From NCBI RefSeq assembly GCF_009604405.1, contig NZ_WEGK01000003.1:372001-436000 (forward strand): a DNA stretch of 64,000 bases, in the 5' to 3' direction. Positions 1 through 8,863 of this stretch are shown here, piece after piece. Numbering within the stretch: the stretch's first letter is position 1; every line of letters starts with the position of its first letter. A program made the position numbers and the translations under genes. Under the pieces are notes generated by a model. The model was not told the DNA's origin, did not search any database, and saw nothing but the letters and a program-made list of their open reading frames with translations. This stretch comes from Nocardia macrotermitis (GTDB taxonomy: Bacteria > Actinomycetota > Actinomycetes > Mycobacteriales > Mycobacteriaceae).

Positions 1-951
1 CACGCCGCGTTCTGCGTCCTCGCGGCGGCAGGTGTCCAGCCAGTACCGCAGTACCTCGCCGGGCGGGGTGCCGTCGGGCAATTCCGCGGCCAGCCGGTTC
101 GCCACGGCCACCATGGATTCGGTGGTGTTGGTATTGGCGTTCTCCCAGGTGAAATTCTGGAGTTGCGCGGTCGACAGGCGCGCGTCCGCGCCGCTGCCGA
201 TACGCAATTTGCCCTGGTTCTCCTCCATACCCTTCGGTGCGTCGTAACCGATATTGCTGTGTTTGCCCTGCGCGCGACCCCAACCCAGGAAATCGCCGAA
301 ATTCATGAATTCCGGATGGGTGTAGGGCACGTGGTAGGTCTCCATGAACGCCTCGAAGGCGACCTTCCAGTTGCAGTCGAACGTCAGCCAGCGTCGCCAC
401 CGGTACCGCATGTTCTCCAGCTGGAACGGATCCAGCAGGGACGCGGCGGGTTCCAGATATTCGCGCAGCGGTTCGGCGTCCGGATCCAGGTTGATCCAGA
501 CCCAGCCGCCCCAGGTGTCCAGGCGGACCTGGTTCAGCCCGTCGTTGCGCTCGGTGAGCCCGCACGTCCAGTCCCCGCGCTCGGGCACGAAGGTGTTCTC
601 ACCCTGCAAGTTGTACCGCCACCCGTGGAACCCGCAGACGAACTGCTTGCGACTGCCCCGCGCGTCGTGCGCGCCCGGTGGCGTATCGACCAGCCGCCGC
701 CCGCGATGCGCGCAGACATTGTGATACGCGCGAATGGTGTCCTCGGCAGTACGCACGACGATCACCGAATCGTGCACGATCTCGTAGGTCAGGAAGTCGC
801 CGACGCGGGGCAATTCCTCCACCCGGCACACCTGCTGCCACACCTTGGCCCACAGCCGATCCCCTTCGGCGCGAGCGTATTCCGGGGAGATATATGCCTC
901 CACACCGATCGTCATCGGCGTGGAGAGCGCTTCGGCTGCTGTCTCGGTCAT
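1..951 (-). CDS. Rieske aromatic-ring-hydroxylating oxygenase, alpha subunit (partial)
   Basis: Terminal oxygenase subunit that would use electrons from a reductase to hydroxylate an aromatic or other cyclic substrate in the cytoplasm. 317 codons are visible and the C-terminus runs off the left edge. The Rieske [2Fe-2S] ligands are clear: C80-A-H82 and C106-x2-H109 in CGFHGW. A mononuclear-iron signature follows (ETYHVPYTH, His207 and His212). The ATG overlaps the stop of the SDR upstream (ATGA at 948-951), so the two are translationally coupled. It is the third gene of a minus-strand operon downstream of a GntR-type operator. Family is clear, substrate unknown; the reductase is not in the window. 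Confidence 0.9.
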   Translation of the reverse strand, partial: MTETAAEALSTPMTIGVEAYISPEYARAEGDRLWAKVWQQVCRVEELPRVGDFLTYEIVHDSVIVVRTAEDTIRAYHNVCAHRGRRLVDTPPGAHDARGSRKQFVCGFHGWRYNLQGENTFVPERGDWTCGLTERNDGLNQVRLDTWGGWVWINLDPDAEPLREYLEPAASLLDPFQLENMRYRWRRWLTFDCNWKVAFEAFMETYHVPYTHPEFMNFGDFLGWGRAQGKHSNIGYDAPKGMEENQGKLRIGSGADARLSTAQLQNFTWENANTNTTESMVAVANRLAAELPDGTPPGEVLRYWLDTCRREDAERGV

Positions 952-1829
952 GGGTTTCTCCTGGTGATGGCCGCGCGGAACGTTTCGTCCTTCAGGAACA
1001 GGGAGGTGTTGTCGGAGCCCAGATGAGTCCATTTGAGGTTCAGGCCGCCGTCCACGAGCAGGGTTTGCCCGGTGACGTAGCCGGAGAGTTCGGAGAGCAG
1101 GAACAGGATCGCGCCCGCCTGCTCGCGGGGGGTGCCGCGGCGGCCCATGGCGATGGCGCGGCGGTCGCGTTCGGGATCGGTGTCGACGTAGGTGCCCGAG
1201 GCGGGGGTCTCGGTGACGCCGGGGGCTACCGCGTTGACGCGGATGTTGTCCAGGGCCAGTTCGACCGCCATCGTCCGGGTGGCCGCGACGAGCGCGGCTT
1301 TGGCTGTGCCGTAAGCGATATGGAAGGGGGCGGTGTTCATGCCGCTGATCGAGGACAGCGAGACGATCGAGCCGGGGCGGGACTGCGAAGCGAGTTCCGC
1401 GGCGACGGCCTGGCTGAAGAAGAACATCGTCTCGAGGTTCTGGGTGAACAGCGCCTGCCAGTCGGCGCGGGTGACGCGGGTCGCGGGCATCCAGGTGCTC
1501 GGTGCGGCCCCACCGGCGATGTTGACCAGGCCGTAGAGCTGGCCCTCGGTGTCCCGGGCGCGCTGGACGACCGTGGCGATGCCCTCCTCGGTCGACGCGT
1601 CGGCGGCCACCGAGATGACCGGAAGTCCCTCGGCGGCAAGGGGTTCGACGTGTTTCGCGAGATTCTCCGGATTGCGGCTGACCGCCAGCACGGTGGCTCC
1701 GGCCTGGGCGACCAGGCGGGTCACCGCGGTGCCGATGCCGCCGCCGCCCGCGCCGGAGACGATCACGATGCGGCCGTCCAGGCCGAAGAACTCGTTGGGG
1801 GAGAAGGGTTCTCGGGTGGGTTCGGTCAT
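948..1829 (-). CDS. Short-chain dehydrogenase/reductase
   Basis: Classical SDR of 293 aa, an NAD(P)-dependent alcohol/ketone oxidoreductase. The dinucleotide motif GAGGGGIG is at residues 26-33, the catalytic Asn near N131, Ser near S160 in SLSSISG, and Y173-x3-K177 (YGTAK). The C-terminal VDGG is present. The ATG was chosen because it begins the SDR fold directly; the same frame is open far upstream, but that part is a shadow of the neighbouring gene. It lies 5 bp after the SMP-30-like gene and overlaps the Rieske gene by 4 bp. It may act on the hydroxylated product of the Rieske enzyme (inference). Confidence 0.88.
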   Translation of the reverse strand: MTEPTREPFSPNEFFGLDGRIVIVSGAGGGGIGTAVTRLVAQAGATVLAVSRNPENLAKHVEPLAAEGLPVISVAADASTEEGIATVVQRARDTEGQLYGLVNIAGGAAPSTWMPATRVTRADWQALFTQNLETMFFFSQAVAAELASQSRPGSIVSLSSISGMNTAPFHIAYGTAKAALVAATRTMAVELALDNIRVNAVAPGVTETPASGTYVDTDPERDRRAIAMGRRGTPREQAGAILFLLSELSGYVTGQTLLVDGGLNLKWTHLGSDNTSLFLKDETFRAAITRRNP

Positions 1830-1834
1830 TTCGC

Positions 1835-3427
1835 TCACTCCGCGTAATGCAGCGCCATGACGCTGCCCTCGGCATCGGCGGACAGGTAGATGGTGCCGTC
1901 GGGCCCGGCGGCGATGCTCGCGAACGGACCCATCGGGCCGGAGAACGGCGGGGTGCCAAGCAGCGGTTTGGGTTCCACGCCGGGAGGCGCGCCGAGGGGG
2001 AGATCGGCGGCGATGGTCTCGCGTTCGCCGGTGGTGAGGTCGGCGGAGATCAGCGCGTCGAGGCCGACGTCGAGGATCAGCAATCGGTTGCCGCGCACCA
2101 GGATTCCCTGCGGGGTGTGCAGGCCGTCGACCACGGTGTCCACCCGGCTGCCGATCGAGACGACCCGTCCGGCACCGGATTCGGAGACCAGCAGCGTGCC
2201 GTCCGGTGCGAAGGCCACGCCCATCGGCCCCTGGAGGCCCGACGCCAGTACGTCGGCGCCGCCCGCCCGCACCGACAGCACCCGGCCGGTGCCGAGTTCT
2301 GCGGTGACGATGGTGCCGTCCGGGCCCGGGGCGATGCCGTAGAGCTGATCGAATCCCTCTGCCACGACCTCGGTTTCGGGCTCGGGGTGCAGGCGGTAGT
2401 GGGAGACCTTCCCGTCGGAGGTGGCGCACAGGAACTCGCCCGCGCCGACCGCGCTGACCCCGCGCACGTAGCCGGGGGTTCCGGCGCTGAAAAGCGATGC
2501 GACCGTGTGCAGTCCGCCGTCGCGGTAGGCGTAGAAGAACGTGCCGTCGGCGACGTAGAGGTTGCCCTCGGTGTCGACGGTCAGGTCCAGCGGCCACATC
2601 AGGCCGCCGTCCAGCACGGTCTTCGTGCCACCGCCGGAAAGGATTTCGATGATCTCGCCGGAGAAGTGCGAGACGAACAGCCGGTCGCCGACGAATGTGC
2701 AGTTGTCCAGGCCTGGCGCGAGTTGCGCCAGGACCCGGCGTTCGCCCGTGCGCGGATCGATCCGCAGGACCTCGCCGGTCGCCACCTGCGTGGACACGAT
2801 GCGGCCCGCGGAGTCGAACTTGACCGAGTCCGGTGTGCCGAGATCGCCTGCGACGCGCTCGGGTTCGCCGCCGTCCGGGTCGATGCGCCAGATGTCGTTG
2901 GAGCCCATGACCGGGTAGTAGAGGAGTCCGTCGGGGCCGAACTCCATGGCGTTGGGCATCATCAGGTTGTCCTGGAGGACGCGCGGGGCGCTGCCGTCCA
3001 ATGGGAGTTCCATCAGGCGTCCGCCGATGCGGCATTCGTTGACGAACAGGCGGCCGTTGTGCACGGTGATCCCGTTGGCGCCGGGCAGATCCGCGCGGAT
3101 CACCCGGGTCTTGCCGTCGGTGTCGCGCACGCTGACCCGCGCGTCCATGTACTCGGTGGCGATGAGGTTGCCGCCGGGATCGAAGGCCAGATCGTCGGGG
3201 GCGATGATGTCGCCGCCCTTGGCGCTGACGGTTTCCAGCTCGCCCGTGGTGACGTCCAGGGCGCTGATCTGGCTGCCGGCGACCTGCGCGACGTAGACGC
3301 GCCCGTCGGGGCCGGTGCGTAGTCCATTCGCGCCGAAGAGCCGGCTCGGCGGGGTGAGTCGCCGCAGGCTCCAGCCAGTGGCGAGGGTTACCGGAGTGGT
3401 GCTGCTGTAGCGCGCCGCCTGAATCAC
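1835..3427 (-). CDS. SMP-30/gluconolactonase/NHL-type beta-propeller protein
   Basis: About 530 aa of repeated blades with the pattern 'G-PDG-(L/I)-Y/V' (for example GPDGRVYVA, GPDGLLYYP, APDGTLLVS), typical of SMP-30/strictosidine-synthase-like six-bladed propellers. At this length it probably holds two propellers. Members are lactonases or sugar-lactone hydrolases, so it may hydrolyse a lactone intermediate (inference). A GTG at 3427 has a well-placed GGAGG; an ATG 15 bp upstream at 3442 overlaps that ribosome site and is the alternative start. No signal peptide is seen. First gene of the minus operon, about 110 bp downstream of the operator at 3536. Confidence 0.75.
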   Translation of the reverse strand: MIQAARYSSTTPVTLATGWSLRRLTPPSRLFGANGLRTGPDGRVYVAQVAGSQISALDVTTGELETVSAKGGDIIAPDDLAFDPGGNLIATEYMDARVSVRDTDGKTRVIRADLPGANGITVHNGRLFVNECRIGGRLMELPLDGSAPRVLQDNLMMPNAMEFGPDGLLYYPVMGSNDIWRIDPDGGEPERVAGDLGTPDSVKFDSAGRIVSTQVATGEVLRIDPRTGERRVLAQLAPGLDNCTFVGDRLFVSHFSGEIIEILSGGGTKTVLDGGLMWPLDLTVDTEGNLYVADGTFFYAYRDGGLHTVASLFSAGTPGYVRGVSAVGAGEFLCATSDGKVSHYRLHPEPETEVVAEGFDQLYGIAPGPDGTIVTAELGTGRVLSVRAGGADVLASGLQGPMGVAFAPDGTLLVSESGAGRVVSIGSRVDTVVDGLHTPQGILVRGNRLLILDVGLDALISADLTTGERETIAADLPLGAPPGVEPKPLLGTPPFSGPMGPFASIAAGPDGTIYLSADAEGSVMALHYAE

Positions 3428-3535
3428 GGCGGGGCCTCCCATGCTGAAGAGAACGTCGGTGTCTGTTTCCTGAGGTGGCTGCGGACCCGGCCGAATCGGC
3501 GGTCGTGACGCACGCCACTCGGCGTGGGGCTACGC

Positions 3536-3563
3536 TACTTCAATCCTCATAAGGATAGCAATA
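3536..3563. promoter_or_regulatory. GntR-type operator, copy 1
   Basis: A 28-bp element with palindromic core ATCCTCATAAGGAT (3543-3556). The whole 28 bp occurs again in inverted orientation at 4569-4596, so the GntR gene is bracketed by identical elements. It lies upstream of the SMP-30-like/SDR/Rieske operon. The rest of this intergenic stretch (3564-3725) shows nothing recognisable. Confidence 0.7.
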
Positions 3564-3725
3564 CTTGAAGGGGTGTTGTTCCGGCGTTACACTGCCCGGC
3601 GTTGTGACGGGGCACGATCGTCGGTGGGGCCGGGTTGTGTGGTGGGCGGCAGTCGTAAACGCCCTGCGGACAACGTGATTCGCCCCCGCGCGACGCATCG
3701 GGCGGGGGTTGGGGCAGGGTGTGTG

Positions 3726-4532
3726 TCAGACCCGGGGGCCGCGGCTGGATTGGATGGCCTGGCGGGCCAGGTCGGAAGTGGCGTTGACGATGCCGTTGTC
3801 GAAACGTTCCAGGACCAGGGCCTGGGTGGCGGTCAGATGGGCGCGGTAGAGGCGTTCGGCGGCCTCGGCGCGTCCGGCGGCGATCTCCTCGAGCAGGCGG
3901 CGGTGGGTGCGCACCGACTCGTGTGACTCACTCGCGGAGGGATATTCGCCGCGTTTGGTCAGGACCTCGGCCCAGGCTTCCTCCTGGGAGGACCACAGCG
4001 CGACCAGGCTGCTGACCACGTAGCGGATCGTCGCGTTGGGGGTGAACGAGACGATCAGATCGTGGAAGTCGCGGGCGGTGTGGGTGAAGGGCAGGCCCTC
4101 GCCGATGAGTTCCGCGGACGCCTCGATATTGGCCTCGAGCGCGGGCACGATCGCCTCGGCGCGGTCCTCGCGGCGGGCGCATTCGGCCGCGCACATCGGT
4201 TCCAGGGTGCGCAGTCCCGCGGCCAGGTCGCCCAGGGTGACGCGCGCGCCCTGCAGGGCCAGGCCCAGGTGGTAGGCCGCGGAGGACTCGTCGGGGCGGT
4301 GTACTTCCGCGCCACCGACATTGCCGCGCCGGACCGTGACCAGGCCCTCGGTCTCGAGAATGCGCAGCGCCTCGCGGATCGAGGGGTAGCTGACGCCGAA
4401 ATCCTGCACCAGCTGATCCTGGGTCGGCAGGCGATAGTCGTCGTCGCCGGACAGGATGCGGTTGCGCAGCTCCGCGGCGACGGTCTCCGCGATGCGGCGT
4501 TGCGGGATACGGCCGCGCCGGGCATTGGTCAC
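3726..4532 (-). CDS. GntR family transcriptional regulator, FCD domain
   Basis: 268 aa. The N-terminal winged helix-turn-helix is at about residues 12-75 (LPTQDQLVQDFGVSYPSIRE, then ETEGLVTVRRG). A C-terminal all-helical FCD effector domain spans about 95-245, with FHD and ESHESVRTHRRLL as the expected metal/ligand-binding segments. FCD regulators usually bind carboxylate or acyl-CoA effectors. The GTG start at 4532 is the only reasonable start, and its ribosome site is weak. It is divergent from the ACAD gene at 4608, with an operator copy in the shared promoter, so autoregulation is likely. The exact second copy lies past its 3' end. Confidence 0.92.
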   Translation of the reverse strand: MTNARRGRIPQRRIAETVAAELRNRILSGDDDYRLPTQDQLVQDFGVSYPSIREALRILETEGLVTVRRGNVGGAEVHRPDESSAAYHLGLALQGARVTLGDLAAGLRTLEPMCAAECARREDRAEAIVPALEANIEASAELIGEGLPFTHTARDFHDLIVSFTPNATIRYVVSSLVALWSSQEEAWAEVLTKRGEYPSASESHESVRTHRRLLEEIAAGRAEAAERLYRAHLTATQALVLERFDNGIVNATSDLARQAIQSSRGPRV

Positions 4533-4568
4533 GCGTGGAGTTTACCCATGGCTCGGTGACCATTCAAA

Positions 4569-4596
4569 TATTGCTATCCTTATGAGGATTGAAGTA
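4569..4596. promoter_or_regulatory. GntR-type operator, copy 2
   Basis: Exact reverse complement of the 28 bp at 3536-3563, with core ATCCTTATGAGGAT (4576-4589). It lies between the divergent GntR gene (GTG at 4532) and the ACAD gene (ATG at 4608), ending 11 bp before that ATG, so it could control both. Confidence 0.75.
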
Positions 4597-4607
4597 CTGT
4601 CCGATTC

Positions 4608-5777
4608 ATGGACTTCACGATGGGTGAGGCCGCCTCCGAACTCCGCGGCGAGCTGCGCAGGCTGATCGCAGCGGAGGTTCCCCCGGATTTTCTCGGCGCG
4701 TTCACCGACGATCCCGCGGATCTCGCAGTCGCCCAACGCTTTTCCCGCATCCTCGCCGAACGTGGGCTGCTGTGCGCGGCATGGCCGGTCGAATTCGGCG
4801 GGCGCGGCGCCTCGATCTGGGAGCAGACCGCGGTGCGCGAGGAGATGTGGGCCCGGCACGAGCCGCGCGGCGCGCAGTACATGGGCGTGAACTGGGTCGG
4901 CCCGACGATCATGCGGCACGGTTCGCCCGAACAGCAGCGCAAACATCTGCCGCCGATCGCGCGCGGCGAGGTGATCTGGTGTCAGGGGTTCAGTGAGCCC
5001 GATTCCGGCTCCGACCTCGCCTCGCTGCGCACCACCGCGCGCCGGGACGGGGACGGCTGGCGCATCTCCGGGCAGAAGATCTGGACCTCCTACGCCGGCA
5101 TGGCGCAGTGGTGCTTCCTGCTCGCCCGCACCTCCAAGGAGGAGCGAAAACAGCAGGGGCTCACGGTATTTCTGCTGCCGATGTCCGATCCGGGGATCGA
5201 GGTGCGGCCGATCCGGTCGATGTTGGGGCCGCATCATCTCAACGAGGTCTTCTTCGACGGCGTCCGCGCGACCGAGGCCGATGTGCTCGGCACCGTGGGT
5301 GGCGGGTGGCCGGTCGTGCAGGAGGTGCTCGCGTTCGAACGCGTCGGCATCGCCCGCTACGCCCGCTGCGAACGCCTGCTCCAGGCCGCACCCGAGGTGC
5401 TGGGCGAGAACTGGGACGACCTGCCCTGCGGGTTGCGTGGCCGCTGGGCCCGCATGCTGACGCACTGTCGTCGCGCCCGCCTGCTCGCGTATCAGGTTGT
5501 GTCCCTCCAGGATTCCGGTCAGGTCACCCCCGCCGACGCCGCCGCCTACCGCATCGCGGTCACCCGGCTGGACCAGGACAGCGGCGCGGTACTCACCGAG
5601 ATCGCCGCCTACGCCACCGGCGAAACCCCTGCGCGCCAACGCTTCCGCCGTGCCGTGGCCGATCACGCCCGTTACGCCCACGCCGCCACCGTCGCCTCGG
5701 GAAGTGTCGAGATGCAGCGAATCCTGTTGGCGCGGGCGCTGCTCGGCGGCAACCGGAAGAAGCGGGATGCGGCATGA
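4608..5777 (+). CDS. Acyl-CoA dehydrogenase (full-length subunit, pair A)
   Basis: 389-aa flavoprotein of the FadE type that would introduce a C=C into an acyl-CoA. It has the N-terminal helical domain, the middle beta-domain (QGFSEPDSGSDLASL, then GQKIWTSYA) and a C-terminal helical domain ending GSVEMQRILLARALLG. The segment GSDLASLRTTA matches the FAD/acyl-CoA site. There is no clear Shine-Dalgarno before the ATG, so the message may be nearly leaderless; ATG 4620 is an alternative. First gene of a plus-strand operon, with the GntR operator just upstream. The shorter ACAD-like gene at 5932 is its probable partner subunit. Confidence 0.9.
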   Translation: MDFTMGEAASELRGELRRLIAAEVPPDFLGAFTDDPADLAVAQRFSRILAERGLLCAAWPVEFGGRGASIWEQTAVREEMWARHEPRGAQYMGVNWVGPTIMRHGSPEQQRKHLPPIARGEVIWCQGFSEPDSGSDLASLRTTARRDGDGWRISGQKIWTSYAGMAQWCFLLARTSKEERKQQGLTVFLLPMSDPGIEVRPIRSMLGPHHLNEVFFDGVRATEADVLGTVGGGWPVVQEVLAFERVGIARYARCERLLQAAPEVLGENWDDLPCGLRGRWARMLTHCRRARLLAYQVVSLQDSGQVTPADAAAYRIAVTRLDQDSGAVLTEIAAYATGETPARQRFRRAVADHARYAHAATVASGSVEMQRILLARALLGGNRKKRDAA

Positions 5778-5931
5778 GGTCGAAATATTTTGGTGCAGTG
5801 GGATATTCGATGTCCTTCGCAGCTGCTGAACTCGATTGGTGTGCGGCCCGGTCGGCCGTGCGTCGCAGCGATGTGATTGTCGCTGGACGGGTTGCGAGAT
5901 GTGGGATCGGACGTTCGGTGGAGGTTGTCGT

Positions 5932-6879
5932 ATGAATATCGAATTGTCTGATGAGGCACGGGAATTCGGTGTGGCGGCCGGGCGGGCGTTGAGTGCGGCG
6001 GGTGGGGACGAGTTGGTGCAGCGGGCCGAGGTCGAGGTGGGGGTTCGGCGGGAGGTGGTGGCCGAGGTGCTCGGGGGGTTGGGGGCTTGGGAATTGGAGC
6101 CGCGGGGGGATGGGGTGGAGTTGGAGGCTGCGGCGGCGTTGTGTCGTAGTGCGGGGTATCTGGCTGTGCCTTATCCGGTGGCCGAGCGGTTGGCGCGGCC
6201 GCAGGGGGGTGGGGTCGACGGGCTGGTGGTGGTTTCCGAGGTGGGGGCCGCCGCGGCGGTGGCGGGGCTGGATTTGCGGTGGGTGGGGGTTACGGTCGAT
6301 GGGGTGCGGCGGAATGTCGCTGTGCGGGAGGGGGATTCGTCGCCTCGGCAGTCGATGTTCGTGGCCGGGTTGGAGTTGGGGGAGACGGTCGACGGTGGCG
6401 GGGTGATCGATGCGGCGCTGGGGTTGGTGTTGCCGTGTTGGACGTTGTTGGGGATGTTGGATCGGGCGGTGGATCTGGCTCGCGAGCATGTGCTGGTGCG
6501 GGAGCAGTTCGGGCAGCCACTGGCGCAGTTCCAGGGGGTGCAGTTCCAGCTCACCGATGCCGAGGTGGAGCGGCGCGGGGTGGAGATGCTGGCTCGATAT
6601 GCGTTGTGGAGCATAGGATCCGGCGATCCGGCGGCGTTGTCGGATGCGCTGGCGTTGCGGTTGGCCGCGCTGGAGGCGGCCGATACGGTCTTCCGGGTGG
6701 CGCATCAGTTGCTCGGGGCGCTGGGGTTCTGTGACGAGTCGACGTTGTCGTGGATCTCGCGGTACAGCCAGCCGATTCGCCGTCTGCCGTTCGGGCGCAC
6801 GGCCACCGAGGAACTGCTCGGCAGTGGGCTCGGCCGGCACGGGTTGACCGGGTTGTTCTCGGATCCGATGGGGGTTTGA
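5932..6879 (+). CDS. Acyl-CoA dehydrogenase-like protein (short partner subunit, pair A)
   Basis: 315 aa, shorter than a standard ACAD (about 380-400). The N-terminus (MNIELSDEAREFG) and the C-terminal helical domain (LAREHVLVREQFGQPLAQFQ) are recognisable, while the middle is compressed. In actinobacterial sterol side-chain catabolism such short forms pair with a full-length ACAD as alpha2beta2 enzymes. Start chosen at 5932 with GGTGGAGG upstream; the frame is open earlier but not coding-like. The preceding 154 bp hold no gene. Early parts use unusually G-rich wobble codons. Four bases separate it from the crotonase downstream. Confidence 0.83.
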   Translation: MNIELSDEAREFGVAAGRALSAAGGDELVQRAEVEVGVRREVVAEVLGGLGAWELEPRGDGVELEAAAALCRSAGYLAVPYPVAERLARPQGGGVDGLVVVSEVGAAAAVAGLDLRWVGVTVDGVRRNVAVREGDSSPRQSMFVAGLELGETVDGGGVIDAALGLVLPCWTLLGMLDRAVDLAREHVLVREQFGQPLAQFQGVQFQLTDAEVERRGVEMLARYALWSIGSGDPAALSDALALRLAALEAADTVFRVAHQLLGALGFCDESTLSWISRYSQPIRRLPFGRTATEELLGSGLGRHGLTGLFSDPMGV

Positions 6880-6882
6880 ATC

Positions 6883-7677
6883 GTGGCCGAGGGATTGCGT
6901 TACGACCTGCCCGACGAGGTCCGGGTCCGATGCGATGGTCCGGTTCGCACCGTCGTGCTGAACCGGCCGGACGAGTTCAATGCCGTGGACGTGAATCTGC
7001 ATCGCGGGCTGGCCACGGTGTGGCGCCAGCTGGCGGCCGACACCGAGGCGCGGGTGGTGATTCTGACCGGGGCCGGGCGGGCGTTCAGCGCGGGTGGCGA
7101 TCTGGACTGGATCACCTCGTTTCTCGGCGATCCGGTCGCGCGGGACGAGAGTATTCGCGAGGGTGCGCAGATCATCGAGGAGATGTTGCGTTTCCCGCTG
7201 CCGGTGATCGCCGCGGTGAACGGTCCGGCCGTGGGGCTCGGTGCGAGTGTTGCCGTGCTGTGCGATGTGGTGCTGATGTCCGAGCGTGGTCATCTGGCCG
7301 ATCCGCACGTCGCGGTGGGGCTGGTCGCGGGTGATGGCGGCGCGGCGTTCTGGCCGCTGCTGACACCCATTCTGCGTTCGCGCGAATACCTTTACACCGG
7401 TGACCGTATCGATGCCGCCACCGCCGTCCAACTCGGCTTGGCCACCCGCGTCGTCCCACCGGACGATCTGCTCGAGGAGGCCCAGCGCCTCGCCCTGCGT
7501 CTGGCGGCTCAACCCACCGAGGCCCTGCGCAGCACCAAACGCGTTGTGAACATGTATCTTTCGCAGGCCCTCGCCGGGCCGATGCAGGCCGGATTCGCCG
7601 CCGAGGTGGTCAGCATGCAGTCGACCGAGCATCGCGAACGGCTCGAAGCGTTGCGGGACAGGACCAAGAGCCGATGA
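6883..7677 (+). CDS. Enoyl-CoA hydratase/isomerase family (crotonase fold), atypical active site
   Basis: 264 aa, GTG start. The crotonase oxyanion segments are present (GAGRAFSAGGDLDW and AAVNGPAVGLGAS). The two glutamates of classical hydratases are absent: GLGASVAVLC where GGGCELA is usual, and LADPHVAVG where GQPEI is usual. The later GDGGAAFWPLL is common in a non-canonical actinobacterial group. It may be an isomerase, hydrolase or retro-aldol/Claisen-type crotonase rather than a hydratase (inference). It lies between the two ACAD pairs of the operon and its stop is 10 bp before the next ATG. Confidence 0.85.
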   Translation: MAEGLRYDLPDEVRVRCDGPVRTVVLNRPDEFNAVDVNLHRGLATVWRQLAADTEARVVILTGAGRAFSAGGDLDWITSFLGDPVARDESIREGAQIIEEMLRFPLPVIAAVNGPAVGLGASVAVLCDVVLMSERGHLADPHVAVGLVAGDGGAAFWPLLTPILRSREYLYTGDRIDAATAVQLGLATRVVPPDDLLEEAQRLALRLAAQPTEALRSTKRVVNMYLSQALAGPMQAGFAAEVVSMQSTEHRERLEALRDRTKSR

Positions 7678-7687
7678 GGTGCGGCGG

Positions 7688-8863
7688 ATGAACAGTCCGG
7701 GAGATCTGCGGGAATTTCGTGTCGCCGTGCGGGATTGGTGCCGGGCCGAGATTCCGGTCGGCTGGCGCGCGGCGCAGACCGGTGCCTCGGACGCGGAATT
7801 CGTTGCGTTTCAACAGGAGTGGTTTCAGCGGTTGCGGGGAGCCGGGTTCGCGGTGCCGCACTGGCCCGCGGAGTGGGGTGGGGGGATGTCGGTGGGGGAG
7901 CAGATGGTGCTGTATCAGGAGTTGGCCGCGCACGACGCGCCCCGGCTGGTGTTGGCGTTCGTATCGATACATCACGCCGCGGCAACGCTTTTGGCCGCCG
8001 GGACCGAGGAACAGCGGCGCCGGCACCTGCCCGCGATCCTGGACGGTGAGATCTGGGTGCAGGGCTTCTCCGAACCCGCGGCCGGATCGGATCTGGCCGC
8101 ATTGGCGACCACGGCTCGGCGTGCGGGTGACGAGTACGTCGTGACCGGGCAGAAGGTGTGGGCCAGTGGGGCACAGTTCGCCGACTGGTGTCTGCTGCTG
8201 GCCCGCACCGACCCGAATGCACCCAAGCGGCACGGGATTTCGTACTTCCTGCTGGATATGCGGACGCCGGGGATCGATGTGCGGCCGATCCGGCAGGCCA
8301 CGGGGGAGTCGCACTTCTGCGAGATATTCCTCGACCGGGTGCGCATTCCGGCGAGCGGATTGATCGGCGCGGAGAACGCTGGCTGGCAGGTGGCGCAGCA
8401 GACGCTCGGGGCCGAACGCGGGCTGACCATGCTGGAACTGGCCGAGCGACTGGGCAATGCCGGATTCCGCTGGCTGGTGCAGGCGTGTCCGGCCGGGGAT
8501 CCGCTGCTGCTGGATCGGCTCGCCGGATTCGAGACCGAGATCGCCGGGCTGCGGCTGCTGTGCCGAGATCTGGTGGAGCGGCACGAATCCGGGAGTGCCG
8601 GGCCCGCGGACGCGTCGATCGTCAAGCTCTACTACAGCGAACTGCTCCAGCGGATGACCGACTTCGGGACCGAACTCGGCGGTATGCACGCGCATACCGT
8701 GCTGCACAAGCCGCGTTCGGGCGGTTGGGAGTCGGGGGCGTGGGCGCTGGACTTCCTGGGGTCGTGGGAGTGGACGATTCCCGGTGGTACCAGCGAGATT
8801 CAGCGGACGATCATCGGGGAACGCGGCCTCGGGTTGCCCCGCGAGCCGAGCGGGGCGCGATGA
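7688..8863 (+). CDS. Acyl-CoA dehydrogenase (full-length subunit, pair B)
   Basis: 391 aa. Motifs: VQGFSEPAAGSDLAAL in the middle domain, GQKVWASGAQFADWC, and a C-terminal IPGGTSEIQRTIIGERGLG with the usual FAD-contacting GGTSEIQR. ATG 7688 follows GAGG by 8 bp; a GTG at 7679 is possible. It ends in an ATGA overlap with the next ACAD gene (8860-8863). That arrangement and its different C-terminal signature suggest the two form one hetero-oligomeric enzyme, as known for paired FadE proteins of steroid side-chain degradation. The substrate is probably a branched or polycyclic acyl-CoA (inference). Confidence 0.9.
   Translation: MNSPGDLREFRVAVRDWCRAEIPVGWRAAQTGASDAEFVAFQQEWFQRLRGAGFAVPHWPAEWGGGMSVGEQMVLYQELAAHDAPRLVLAFVSIHHAAATLLAAGTEEQRRRHLPAILDGEIWVQGFSEPAAGSDLAALATTARRAGDEYVVTGQKVWASGAQFADWCLLLARTDPNAPKRHGISYFLLDMRTPGIDVRPIRQATGESHFCEIFLDRVRIPASGLIGAENAGWQVAQQTLGAERGLTMLELAERLGNAGFRWLVQACPAGDPLLLDRLAGFETEIAGLRLLCRDLVERHESGSAGPADASIVKLYYSELLQRMTDFGTELGGMHAHTVLHKPRSGGWESGAWALDFLGSWEWTIPGGTSEIQRTIIGERGLGLPREPSGAR

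Noticed and set aside
948..3518. An 856-codon minus-strand frame ending in the SDR
   Set aside because: Its first 560 residues are Arg/Pro-rich and are the shadow of the SMP-30-like gene in another frame; only the SDR part from ATG 1829 is real.
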